From positions 1 to 32,589 of IMG/VR virus record IMGVR_UViG_3300018009_000250: a stretch of 32,589 bases of DNA; one strand, written 5' to 3'. A model generated the notes under the pieces. It ran no database searches. It worked only from the letters and a program-made list of their open reading frames with translations, and was not told the origin of the DNA. The translations under genes and the position numbers were made by a program. Shown one piece after another: positions 21,656 to 28,248 of the stretch (within the stretch, counting starts at the first letter, position 1; every line of letters starts with the position of its first letter). The DNA comes from a virus.

Positions 21656-21901
21656 TTATCTCGATTGTTTGTTGCATTCGTCATATGACAAACGCAGATC
21701 TTTTTTTAGTCTCTCAAGTTCAGCAAATGTTTCTCTCATTTTTTTCACATTCACAATTCCTGATGAAAGAACAAATGTAACAGCCCAATTAAATAAACTT
21801 TTTTTGTCTTTTGCTGCATCTTCTCCATCTAATGCTAACATTTCTAAGTCTTTTAACAAATCATTTATTTTTTTGTAGAGTTCATTTTTGTCTATGTTCA
21901 T
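21656..21901 (-). CDS. small helical protein, paralogue of the next gene
   Basis: 81 residues. KKINDLLKDLEMLALDGEDAA aligns with RKIDDLLNDLENLALNKEDIT of the upstream gene, and the following DKKSLFNWAVTF aligns with DKSVFSFIAHIF. The two genes overlap by ATGA, so this is a tandem duplication in place. Function unknown. Confidence 0.6.
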   Translation of the reverse strand: MNIDKNELYKKINDLLKDLEMLALDGEDAAKDKKSLFNWAVTFVLSSGIVNVKKMRETFAELERLKKDLRLSYDECNKQSR

Positions 21902-22143
21902 ATAATATCTTTCGGATCATACTTATAGTGGTTATGAATATCATGAATAGCATCTTCAATTCTATTAGATGCTATTCTCATTTCTTGTATACATTTATAT
22001 CTTGGTTCGAATATATGGGCGATGAAACTAAATACGCTTTTGTCTCTTCTAGTTATATCTTCTTTGTTAAGAGCCAAATTTTCTAAGTCATTTAACAAAT
22101 CATCTATTTTTCTAAACCATTCCTTCTTATCTGTTATTGTCAT
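21898..22143 (-). CDS. small helical protein, paralogue of 21656-21901
   Basis: 81 residues, same length and layout as its neighbour: an amphipathic N-terminal helix, an acidic turn, a hydrophobic stretch and a charged C-terminal helix. The start overlaps the end of the DUF2442-like gene and uses AAAAGGAATAAAAAAAATA. Function unknown. Confidence 0.6.
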   Translation of the reverse strand: MTITDKKEWFRKIDDLLNDLENLALNKEDITRRDKSVFSFIAHIFEPRYKCIQEMRIASNRIEDAIHDIHNHYKYDPKDII

Positions 22144-22591
22144 TATTTTTTTTATTCCTTTTCATTCCTAATTTTGATACCCACACGCTTGGCCATTCTT
22201 TGGTAGCTTCGCCACACATAGCTACTTCATGCATAGTCTCAGGACATACATCAATGCAATTGTATTCGTCTGCAATTCCGTTTTCATCGATTGGATGAAT
22301 CATCCAGGTAACTGCGCCATCTATTACTCGGACTTTGTTGAAATTTACCACATCTTTCAACCTAGCAAATACTCCTGGATTTTCACCAAATATCAAATGT
22401 TTTGTGCAATATGTTACAATATTTCCATCATCAAACTCAACTAACAAACAGTAATTGCTCATTGGATATACTTTTTTTACATGCCATGGAGCTTTGTAGT
22501 ATTTAATTTTTGTTTTCCTTTTGCCCCAGGAGGATGTGCCAGCAATCTTCCTTCTCTCGGTCTTTGTTCTTTCAGTTTTTTTTCTATTCAT
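22127..22591 (-). CDS. DUF2442-like protein
   Basis: 154 residues. After a basic leader (~30 residues rich in Lys, Arg, Thr), the block PWHVKKVYPMSNYCLLVEFD, DGNIVTYCTKHL, GVFARLKDVVNFNKVRVIDG, AVTWMI..ID.....DEYNC follows the DUF2442 layout ('W.V..V.p..dy.L.v.F.dG....yd...ll....gvf..L.d...F..v.v..gtv.Wp...D...d'). The role of DUF2442 is unknown; members occur beside toxin-antitoxin-like genes and on mobile elements. Confidence 0.7.
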   Translation of the reverse strand: MNRKKTERTKTERRKIAGTSSWGKRKTKIKYYKAPWHVKKVYPMSNYCLLVEFDDGNIVTYCTKHLIFGENPGVFARLKDVVNFNKVRVIDGAVTWMIHPIDENGIADEYNCIDVCPETMHEVAMCGEATKEWPSVWVSKLGMKRNKKNNDNNR

Positions 22592-22618
22592 TATCTGTCA
22601 CCAATTAAGCATACTAAA

Positions 22619-22975
22619 TTAATGAGTACTATCTACCAACTCTGCCAAATATTTAGCTGTATTTTTTTCTACATCTTCGTGAGCAAACTCAAATGCCTTG
22701 TCAACTATTCTTTCCGCAATCTGTTCAGGAGTTGCCTTAGCAAACAAACCTTGATGTATTAGGTTCGGAGTCTTGTTAATATCAGGTATGGTTAACTGAA
22801 TATATTCTTTTGTTAGTTTGTATACAGTTGCTTTTATCACAATTTCACCTTTGTACACACCATTGGTTGGCAGTAATTTATCGAATCTTTGATCAAATTG
22901 CTCGATATGTCGTTGGAGAAGTTCAGTTAATTTTTGTTTCTTCTCTTCAATTAACTCCAGTTCAGTTCGCATCAT
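22619..22975 (-). CDS. hypothetical protein, 118 aa
   Basis: ATG at 22975 (MMRTELELIEEKKQK) lies within the end of the exonuclease gene; a TTG 18 bases earlier is possible. Starts with a coiled coil, then GVYKGEIVIKATVYKLTKEYIQLTIPD (beta-rich) and a helical end (EQIAERIVDKAFEFAHEDVEK). Translationally coupled to the exonuclease. No family recognised. Confidence 0.55.
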   Translation of the reverse strand: MMRTELELIEEKKQKLTELLQRHIEQFDQRFDKLLPTNGVYKGEIVIKATVYKLTKEYIQLTIPDINKTPNLIHQGLFAKATPEQIAERIVDKAFEFAHEDVEKNTAKYLAELVDSTH

Positions 22976-23771
22976 CAGTGCCTGTTTCTTCAAGTTTTAT
23001 TTCAGTTCTTTTGCCTTCTCCACGCAGAATAGCTCGAAGTCCTTCTATTAATTCATCGCCAATATTTCTTTTCGGCTGTGTGTACTCGAATACACACCCA
23101 TCTTGGCACATCTTCACTGTAGCGGCTGCTATGTTTCTGCTATCATCTATTCCACTATGCTTTCTGCCTATCAATGGCAAACCTAATCTATTCAGCAAGC
23201 TTTTCATTCCTTGTACGCGATAATAGTGATTTTGCTGATGATTTTCTTTGCCAACATTAAAATAGGTACCACTGTTTATTTCTTTCATAGCACGAATTCC
23301 GCGCACTTTCTCGGAATAATATCTATTGTACATTTTTTTGATGTTGCACCAGGAGCTAAACATTTCTGGCATCTCTATAAATAATCCTAGCTTCGATAGA
23401 TTACTAATGCCACATTGGTTTGGAAGCATGGTTTTCAGGTCCCAATCTCCACAGGTGATGAATAATATGTTTGATCCATAGGTGGATATCCATGTAGTAA
23501 ACTGTTTCAATACCTCTGAAAAATCATCTGCATCATCTACTTGTTCTTGAGTTATTCCAGTGAGATTTGTGCAATAATTAGATAAAATCGGATTAACAAT
23601 TGGCTTCACATACATCTGAAATGTTCCTTCAATCTGCAATGTATTTGTATTAATCATCACAGACGGAAATTCAATTATTTCCATTGTGTAGTCTTTGTTG
23701 CTCTCTTGGCATGTAGCTTCAAAATCCAGCACGCAGAAGTAATCAAATATTTGTTTGTTATTTGTGTTCAT
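22962..23771 (-). CDS. ERI1/3'hExo-like DEDDh 3'-5' exonuclease
   Basis: 269 residues. All five catalytic residues of the DEDDh exonuclease fold are in place: D16 and E18 in VLDFEATC, D111 in GDWDLKTML, and H205/D210 in HSGIDDSRNIA. Conserved ERI1-type segments EIIEFPSV, FQMYVKP, LTGITQEQVD, NIKKMY and VKMCQDGC show it belongs to the ERI1/ERI2/ERI3 branch, which in eukaryotes trims histone mRNA, 5.8S rRNA and siRNA ends, rather than to ordinary bacterial DnaQ. Residues ~153-185 are an insertion; no SAP domain. The start overlaps the metallophosphoesterase gene (ATG at 23771), suggesting one pathway of nucleic-acid end processing. Confidence 0.88.
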   Translation of the reverse strand: MNTNNKQIFDYFCVLDFEATCQESNKDYTMEIIEFPSVMINTNTLQIEGTFQMYVKPIVNPILSNYCTNLTGITQEQVDDADDFSEVLKQFTTWISTYGSNILFITCGDWDLKTMLPNQCGISNLSKLGLFIEMPEMFSSWCNIKKMYNRYYSEKVRGIRAMKEINSGTYFNVGKENHQQNHYYRVQGMKSLLNRLGLPLIGRKHSGIDDSRNIAAATVKMCQDGCVFEYTQPKRNIGDELIEGLRAILRGEGKRTEIKLEETGTDDAN

Positions 23772-24618
23772 TTTTTTTGTCAAACCTCAAATTATTTTTG
23801 TTAAATATTTTTTGTATTTTTGGCTTATAGTACTCCGATCCGCCGCATTTGACTAGCAGATTTGGTAATGCCTGGTATTGAGCTGCCGAATGAGTATGCC
23901 CGCATAACACTAGAATATTGATGCCAGGATTTTCTTTTGCAAATTCAAGCAATACGTCTCCAGTTGCCTTGCATGAAAAGAATGGTAGCCACTCTTTTTT
24001 TGTGTATCGGCCATTGTATTTGCATACTTCTGGGAATGGAGGTATATGTGTGAGCACAATAAACAGATCGTGATCGCGTTCGGAATGGGTATTTTGGATA
24101 TTGTTCCATAGTTTTTCTTTCAGCTGATTAGCATCTCTGTCGGCAAGTTCTTGCATTTTGTTTAGTAGTTCACGTTTGCCAATTTTGTATGAAATATGTA
24201 AATCATATATTAGCTGACTATCATTCATTATTACGTCACTATTTATGTAATCTCCATACCTGCCGTCTGCCCAACTATCACTGCCAAACAACCAGATTGC
24301 ATCAGGCAAACCCACCGTAGTATAGTTAACATTCAGTGTGGATATTTTGCATATTAAGTTCTTCACCTCGGCAATCTCACCGTCATAGTAATCGTGGTTT
24401 CCTAGTACGAAAAAAATTTTTTTGTTGATATATTCATTTATCTCAGTAAGTATCATTTCCAAAGATGTAGCCTCAGCTATATCACCTGTGATCAACACAT
24501 GGGTAGCACTGCACGCGTTTATCTCTTTGTAGAACTTCCTTCTTTCAGACAGTGCCAAAAAGTTCAGGTGAATGTCAGTTAGCCATGCAAATATAGGTTT
24601 GGAAAAATCCATACTCAT
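23758..24618 (-). CDS. calcineurin-like metallophosphoesterase
   Basis: 286 residues. The five metal-binding motifs appear in order: LTDIHL (D15, H17), ITGDIAE (D46), LGNHDYY (N74, H75), LTHIPPF (H191) and CGHTHS (H241, H243). This places it in the metallophosphatase superfamily (Mre11, cyclic nucleotide phosphodiesterases, phosphatases) without pointing to a substrate. GAGGATAAGTACTA precedes the ATG. Its end overlaps the ERI1-like gene, so the pair may act on RNA or DNA ends or nucleotides together. It is the first gene of the long minus operon. Confidence 0.9.
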   Translation of the reverse strand: MSMDFSKPIFAWLTDIHLNFLALSERRKFYKEINACSATHVLITGDIAEATSLEMILTEINEYINKKIFFVLGNHDYYDGEIAEVKNLICKISTLNVNYTTVGLPDAIWLFGSDSWADGRYGDYINSDVIMNDSQLIYDLHISYKIGKRELLNKMQELADRDANQLKEKLWNNIQNTHSERDHDLFIVLTHIPPFPEVCKYNGRYTKKEWLPFFSCKATGDVLLEFAKENPGINILVLCGHTHSAAQYQALPNLLVKCGGSEYYKPKIQKIFNKNNLRFDKKNEHK

Positions 24619-24679
24619 TAGTACTTATCCTCAATCTATATCAGCAAATATTATGTAGATATTTAGCGGGAATGTCTAT

Positions 24680-24708
24680 GCAACTGTTTCCAAAATGGAT
24701 ACGGTTGC
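24680..24708. repeat. 12-bp imperfect inverted repeat between divergent genes
   Basis: GCAACTGTTTCC-aaaat-GGATACGGTTGC pairs at 10 of 12 positions. It lies between the metallophosphoesterase and parA starts and could be an operator for either. Confidence 0.5.
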
Positions 24709-24738
24709 ATCAGGTTGCAAAATAGTGCTTGCTATTCG

Positions 24739-24784
24739 TGTATAGATGTATAGGATACTAGATATCTGTACATAAACATATAGG
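24739..24784. repeat. octamer array C upstream of parA
   Basis: TGTATAGA (24739), TGTATAGG (24747) and ATACTAGA (24755) are contiguous units in the inverted orientation; TCTGTACA (24765) is a forward-like unit and CATATAGG (24777) another inverted one. The array ends at the parA ribosome binding site. In type Ib partition systems the centromere and the operator lie exactly here. Confidence 0.65.
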
Positions 24785-24793
24785 AGAAAAACA

Positions 24794-25450
24794 ATGACGA
24801 TAACTACTGGATTCGTTAACCAGAAGGGTGGAGTAGGTAAATCTACGTTAGCTATCTGCGTTGCACATCAAAGCGCAAAATTAGGCAAAAAAACATTAAT
24901 TGTGGATGCTGACCCTCAATTATCGATCATGGAATGGTCAGACCATCGTCACCAAGAGCTGCCAGCCAATCTTGCATTGATGGCTATGCCCAAAATGACC
25001 TTACATAGAGATTTGCCAGCAAACGCTAAAGGCTACGATATGGTGATAATTGATTCTCCACCGCGCACAACCGATATAGCTAAATCTGCTGTTCTTGCGT
25101 CTGACATTATCATCGTTCCCTGCACCCCTTCCCCATTTGACATCTGGGCAAGTGAAGGAACTTTCATTACGCTCAAAGAGGCAATGATGTACAAGCCTAA
25201 TCTCAAGTTCTTCTTGATGATCAACATGAAGAAAAGTAACTCGGTAATTGGTCGAGATATCCAAGAAGCTATAGTTGAGATAGAGCAAAAAATAGATCTC
25301 AAGATACCTGTATTAGATTGCAAAATTTCTCATAGGGTAATTTTTTCAGAGGCGGCAGCTATGGGATTAGCGGTTCAAGAAAATGACAAAGAAGGACTTG
25401 CCAGCAAAGAAATCTTGGTGCTCTATGAGAAAATAATGAGTAATGTATAG
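24794..25450 (+). CDS. parA: ParA-family partition ATPase (small, type Ib/ParF-like)
   Basis: 218 residues. Deviant Walker A KGGVGKST (11-18) with the signature Lys, VDADPQ (D40, Walker A') and VIIDSPP (Walker B) identify a ParA/MinD ATPase. It lacks the N-terminal HTH of type Ia ParA, so it belongs with ParF and pSM19035 delta. Such ATPases bind DNA non-specifically and move plasmids by ATP-driven gradients, stimulated by a small RHH partner. That partner is encoded 51 bases downstream. AGGAGAAAAACA precedes the ATG, within reach of array C. Confidence 0.93.
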   Translation: MTITTGFVNQKGGVGKSTLAICVAHQSAKLGKKTLIVDADPQLSIMEWSDHRHQELPANLALMAMPKMTLHRDLPANAKGYDMVIIDSPPRTTDIAKSAVLASDIIIVPCTPSPFDIWASEGTFITLKEAMMYKPNLKFFLMINMKKSNSVIGRDIQEAIVEIEQKIDLKIPVLDCKISHRVIFSEAAAMGLAVQENDKEGLASKEILVLYEKIMSNV

Positions 25451-25493
25451 AGTCCTATACGCCTAGATATCTATCAATCTACATATCTATACG
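25444..25493. repeat. octamer array D between parA and parG-like gene
   Basis: Five contiguous forward units in exact phase: CCTATACG (25454), CCTAGATA (25462), TCTATCAA (25470), TCTACATA (25478), TCTATACG (25486), preceded by an inverted TGTATAGA (25444) that overlaps the parA stop. It is the cleanest array with array A, and ends at the GAGG of the downstream gene. Confidence 0.8.
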
Positions 25494-25501
25494 AGGTAAA
25501 C

Positions 25502-25729
25502 ATGAAAAAATTCACGATTAATCCAACCGCTAAGAAAACACAGCAGCCATGTAGTGGCGACAAATGGATAGGCAATAAACCTAAACGAAATCAGCTAAAC
25601 ATTAATTTGCCAGAGGAGTTTCATCTGTTGTTCATTGCTAAGATTGCAGCTAACAATGTAGCTAACAAAGAAAAGGTATGTATGGCAGATATAGTTCGTC
25701 AAGCTATCGAAGAATACTGCAATAAATGA
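25502..25729 (+). CDS. ParG/omega-like ribbon-helix-helix centromere-binding protein
   Basis: 75 residues, GAGGTAAAC before ATG. A basic flexible N-terminus (~30 residues) precedes QLNINLPEEFHLLFIAKIA and ADIVRQAIEEYC, a strand-helix-helix of the RHH fold. Size, layout and position after a small ParA match ParG (TP228) and omega (pSM19035). Those proteins bind contiguous 7-8-bp repeats, stimulate the ATPase through their flexible N-terminus and repress their own operon. The 8-bp arrays on both sides of parA are the natural targets. Confidence 0.75.
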   Translation: MKKFTINPTAKKTQQPCSGDKWIGNKPKRNQLNINLPEEFHLLFIAKIAANNVANKEKVCMADIVRQAIEEYCNK

Positions 25730-25741
25730 TATGCTATCTGT

Positions 25742-25906
25742 GGCTGGTGTAGCTTAGCGTTGCTGGTGGATGTCGTTGCCATATTCCAATGGTAGGATAA
25801 CTGCTTGCAGTTGGCGGGGGTTCGATCCCCTTTGGTGACTCGTCTGCTGGCAATAGAGCCCTGGACTGTATTCGGGAGGTGCAGGTGAAATCCCTGCCGC
25901 CAGCCC
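25742..25906 (+). other. tRNA-like element with two T-arm-like hairpins
   Basis: Two T-arm signatures: GGGGG-TTCGATC-CCCTT (25816-25832) and GCAGG-TGAAATC-CCTGC (25881-25897). The outer ends GGCTGGTG (25742) and CGCCAGCC (25898) pair over eight bases like an acceptor stem. Inside, GTC...GAC (25772/25837) with the D-arm-like TCCAATGGTAGGA and AACTG-CTTG-CAGTT form a 68-nt unit whose 'anticodon' loop has four bases. GCTGGTG also occurs at 25762 and GCTGGCA at 25846. No standard tRNA can be folded by eye. Possibly a tRNA interrupted by another tRNA-like unit, or degenerate tRNAs. Confidence 0.45.
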
Positions 25907-25911
25907 ACTTG

Positions 25912-26005
25912 GCTATACTGCGCCAAAAGTGGCATGAGATAGTATGTTTTGGCACAGTATAGCGTATACTCAGCCAAAAGTGACCCAATAGATCGTATTT
26001 TGGCC
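25912..26005. repeat. two related hairpins built on TATACTN2GCCAAAAGTGRC
   Basis: GCTATACTG-C-GCCAAAA (25912-25928) pairs with TTTTGGC-A-CAGTATAGC (25947-25963): 16 pairs, one mismatch. A second copy, GCCAAAA (25973) with TTTTGGC (25998), repeats the inner part; TATACTGCGCCAAAAGTGGC and TATACTCAGCCAAAAGTGAC are direct copies (16 of 20 identical). It lies between the tRNA-like element and the end of the LuxR-type gene. It could be a bidirectional terminator or a protein-binding/recombination site. Confidence 0.6.
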
Positions 26006-26022
26006 GACTATCTGCTATCGAT

Positions 26023-26652
26023 CTACACCCACGGAATCAAATGTCGCAAATTATTCCTAATGATGAAGTGCATTAGCTCAATGTTGTTCTTGATATTTAG
26101 CTTTCCAAATATACGTGAACGATAGGTGTCAACAGTCTTGATCGATAACCCCATTTCCTTGGAGATTACCTTTCTTGGTTTCCCAGCAGCCAGCATTTTC
26201 AGCACTATCAGTTCTTGTGGTGATAGATTATTGAAAGCTATGTTTCTAGATTGTTCATGTTCTTCTGGGGTGACGTTGATTTTTGGGGGCAACCGCACGC
26301 AATCTGAAATATCGGTTGAGATACCAAATACGCCTATGATGACATTGTGTTTGTTGATCAGTGGTATTTTGTGGCTTTGATAGGTAACGCATTGATCGTT
26401 GATGGTTGTTTTTTCTTCGACAATTTCCGGTTTGCCAGAATCAACAACATATAGATCGTTTTTTCTGCAAATCACAGCATCGTTTTTCCACAACAAATCG
26501 AAATCACTTTTTCCAATTATTTCTGCTGGGCTCTCTAGTCCCAATGTGTGTGCTTGATTACTGTTGCACCCTAGATATACCCCATACTTGTTTTTCCAAT
26601 ACACATGGCCTGTGGCGTTGTAGAACATAGTGTTTGCTGAAAGATTCTTCAT
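26023..26652 (-). CDS. PAS-LuxR transcription regulator
   Basis: 209 residues. Residues ~5-115 are a PAS domain (GHVYWKNKYGVYLGCNSN, GKSDFDLLWK, KIPLINKHNVIIGVFGISTDIS), and ~140-205 a LuxR/NarL helix-turn-helix (LSPQELIVLKMLAAGKPRKV, SIKTVDTYRSRIFGKLNIKN). PAS-LuxR proteins sense a small ligand or redox state and switch genes. There is no receiver domain. It starts 10 bases after the cyclodipeptide synthase stop, in one operon with it, so the cyclodipeptide or the same signal may be its input (inference). Weak ribosome binding site (GATGAG). Confidence 0.9.
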   Translation of the reverse strand: MKNLSANTMFYNATGHVYWKNKYGVYLGCNSNQAHTLGLESPAEIIGKSDFDLLWKNDAVICRKNDLYVVDSGKPEIVEEKTTINDQCVTYQSHKIPLINKHNVIIGVFGISTDISDCVRLPPKINVTPEEHEQSRNIAFNNLSPQELIVLKMLAAGKPRKVISKEMGLSIKTVDTYRSRIFGKLNIKNNIELMHFIIRNNLRHLIPWV

Positions 26653-26662
26653 GTGTTGCTCA

Positions 26663-27430
26663 TCATTTTTTGTGGAACCGTAGCGATACCGGTCTTAGCA
26701 AATTTGGATAATTTGGTTTGATGAACCTTTCGTAGTTAGCTATCAAAGCTGTTGTCAACATTGTTGGATATACTTGAAATTCATACTCCTCAAACGAATC
26801 GCCACCAAATACGCAAACACAAGCACATTCTTCTTTCAGATAATTGATGCAGCATTGGAAAGCATCCTCGTATGAGATAAACCGCGGTTCAGGATTTGCG
26901 TGGAAATGTCGTGTCAGGTATTCTTCGGTGCTATCATCCAATGCTTTCTTGTACGAAGCGTCTTTTTTGTATAGCTCTGACACTATGTTGTAGTGTTTGT
27001 TGAAGTTTTTGTGTTTCAGATATTCGTCCCACCTGATTATTCGGTGAGGTATGGTCAGCGACTTGCATGCAGTTTCATTTCTTTCCAACCATTGATCTCC
27101 AGCATCAATCGAGCGTTGCAGAAGCATAGTGTCGGTTTCATGGGGATAATTGATCTTCAATGTGTACCTATAGATACTATCAACTATCAGCAAAGAGCAT
27201 GACTTGAAGTGGGAGTTGATTAATTTCACTGTGGCAGCGAATTTGTTGCCCTCATGTTCTTTGCTACCACCTAAACTTATCGGAACAATACACTTTGATA
27301 GATGAAATATTTTTCTGTCGCTAGTTGGGCATCCAGCGAACGATGCTTTTGTTGCTTTTTCCCGCGGCGATTTTGCTACCAAATGTAGCTCAGATGTTTG
27401 GGCATATGAATTCGTCAATGAGTTAGTCAT
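26663..27430 (-). CDS. tRNA-dependent cyclodipeptide synthase (CDPS, XYP-type)
   Basis: 255 residues, GGGAGAAATGCT before ATG. The enzyme takes amino acids from two aminoacyl-tRNAs to make a diketopiperazine. Visible family features: CIVPISLGGS with the catalytic Ser (S52), KFAATVKLIN, IVDSIYRYTL, GDQWLERN, IIRWDEYLKH, NYLKEECACVCVF (Y197, E201, the conserved Tyr/Glu of the active site) and QVYPTML (Y221-P222), which marks the XYP subfamily. XYP members are known from Legionellales such as Rickettsiella grylli and Fluoribacter. No tailoring oxidase or methylase follows; the next gene is a PAS-LuxR regulator. Amino-acid specificity cannot be read by eye. Confidence 0.85.
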   Translation of the reverse strand: MTNSLTNSYAQTSELHLVAKSPREKATKASFAGCPTSDRKIFHLSKCIVPISLGGSKEHEGNKFAATVKLINSHFKSCSLLIVDSIYRYTLKINYPHETDTMLLQRSIDAGDQWLERNETACKSLTIPHRIIRWDEYLKHKNFNKHYNIVSELYKKDASYKKALDDSTEEYLTRHFHANPEPRFISYEDAFQCCINYLKEECACVCVFGGDSFEEYEFQVYPTMLTTALIANYERFIKPNYPNLLRPVSLRFHKK

Positions 27431-27544
27431 AGCATTTCTCCCTTGTTCAGTTCCAGCCAGAATCTACATTGCCAGATAGAGTACAAAAGCAAATAAACAA
27501 ACGCAACTCACTGTGTACATACGCTGATTTTGTAGGGATTAGTC

Positions 27545-27613
27545 TGTCAGTGAATGTCTGACATGAAATTGATCCTGATTCTGATACTATAGCCGCTGTC
27601 AATCTCCAACCAA
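27545..27613 (-). promoter_or_regulatory. predicted promoter and operator of the CDPS operon
   Basis: Minus strand: TTGGTT (27613-27608), 16-bp spacer, TATAGT (27591-27586). Downstream lies an inverted repeat TGTCAG-N7-CTGACA (27545-27563), well placed for a repressor. The leader to the CDPS start is ~150 bases. Confidence 0.4.
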
Positions 27614-27657
27614 TTTGATTGGTTCTTAGCCCTGGTTCCTCATCGGGGCAATTTTTT
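27608..27657 (+). terminator. two hairpins ending in T6 on the plus strand
   Basis: AACCAAT-TTG-ATTGGTT (27608-27624) and GCCCTG-N9-CGGGGC (27629-27649), followed by AATTTTTT. The second is a good intrinsic terminator for plus-strand transcription, yet no plus-strand gene lies upstream after 25729. Possible end of a short regulatory RNA. Confidence 0.5.
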
Positions 27658-27661
27658 CCAA

Positions 27662-28126
27662 CTACTTCTTGTTTTCTTTCCAGTTTTTCATGTCCTTTAT
27701 TTCAGCTGCAAGGTCTTTGAATAGATTTTTCCGCAACACCAATGCTTCTTTGGTTAATTCTTCTTCTTTGGCTAAATATAGCGGCTCATCAAAGTCATGG
27801 CTGGTGGATATTTGATTCTTCCACAGCCCAACAACTCTTTTTTTCTTCTTGAATACTTTGCTGAGAAGTCTTTTCATATCCTCTTTGGAAGATTTCATCA
27901 GCCATTTTGGTTGTTCCCAGAAGGGTATCCAACGCCGAACTAACCCCTCACCACGAGTCATATTGTCTACGTAGCGTGGATCTTTTTGGTTCTTGCGGTC
28001 GTACTCGATAATGAATTCTTCAATTTCTTTGTTTCGTCTACTGTACTCGACAAGATCTATTTGTTTGGTGCGCCAGTTGCGTAGGTTTTGGTTCATCTCG
28101 CGCCATGCGTCATGTAAGTCTTTCAT
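27662..28126 (-). CDS. hypothetical charged protein, 154 aa
   Basis: AGGATAATTCT before ATG. Helical and highly charged, with several Trp (WRTKQIDLVEYSRRNKEIEEF, RRWIPFWEQPKWLMK) and a poly-Lys stretch (KVFKKKKR). No family recognised. It lies between the normal tRNA-like gene at 28171 and the CDPS operon on the same strand, inside the putative cassette. Confidence 0.55.
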   Translation of the reverse strand: MKDLHDAWREMNQNLRNWRTKQIDLVEYSRRNKEIEEFIIEYDRKNQKDPRYVDNMTRGEGLVRRWIPFWEQPKWLMKSSKEDMKRLLSKVFKKKKRVVGLWKNQISTSHDFDEPLYLAKEEELTKEALVLRKNLFKDLAAEIKDMKNWKENKK

Positions 28127-28170
28127 AGAATTATCCTACACAAAGAAAAATGCTAATGCAACAAGAAGGC

Positions 28171-28243
28171 GGGGCCATGCAGGAATCAAACCTGCGACCA
28201 AGGGCGCGCGAAGTCCCCTCTCTATCATTGAGTTAATGGCCCC
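28171..28243 (-). tRNA. tRNA-like gene with an abnormal anticodon arm
   Basis: Minus strand: acceptor GGGGCCA/TGGCCCC (7 pairs), D-arm ACTC-AATGATA-GAG, T-arm GCAGG-TTTGATT-CCTGC, 73 bases in all. The anticodon stem pairs only as AGGG/CCCT with an 11-base loop (GACTTCGCGCG) or as GGGG/CCCT with 10, instead of 5 + 7, and one extra base separates the T-arm from the acceptor. D-loop lacks the GG pair. CCA is not encoded. The anticodon cannot be assigned; TCG or CGC are possible. Either a functional unusual tRNA or a decaying one. Confidence 0.55.
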
Positions 28244-28248
28244 ATGAA

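Noticed and set aside
21111-21878. 255-codon plus-strand open frame
   Set aside because: It runs antisense to two well-started minus-strand genes; its Ser/Phe/Leu-rich composition is typical of a shadow frame.
25699-25988. Minus-strand open frames over the tRNA-like element
   Set aside because: They overlap structured RNA signatures and hairpins and lack start signals.
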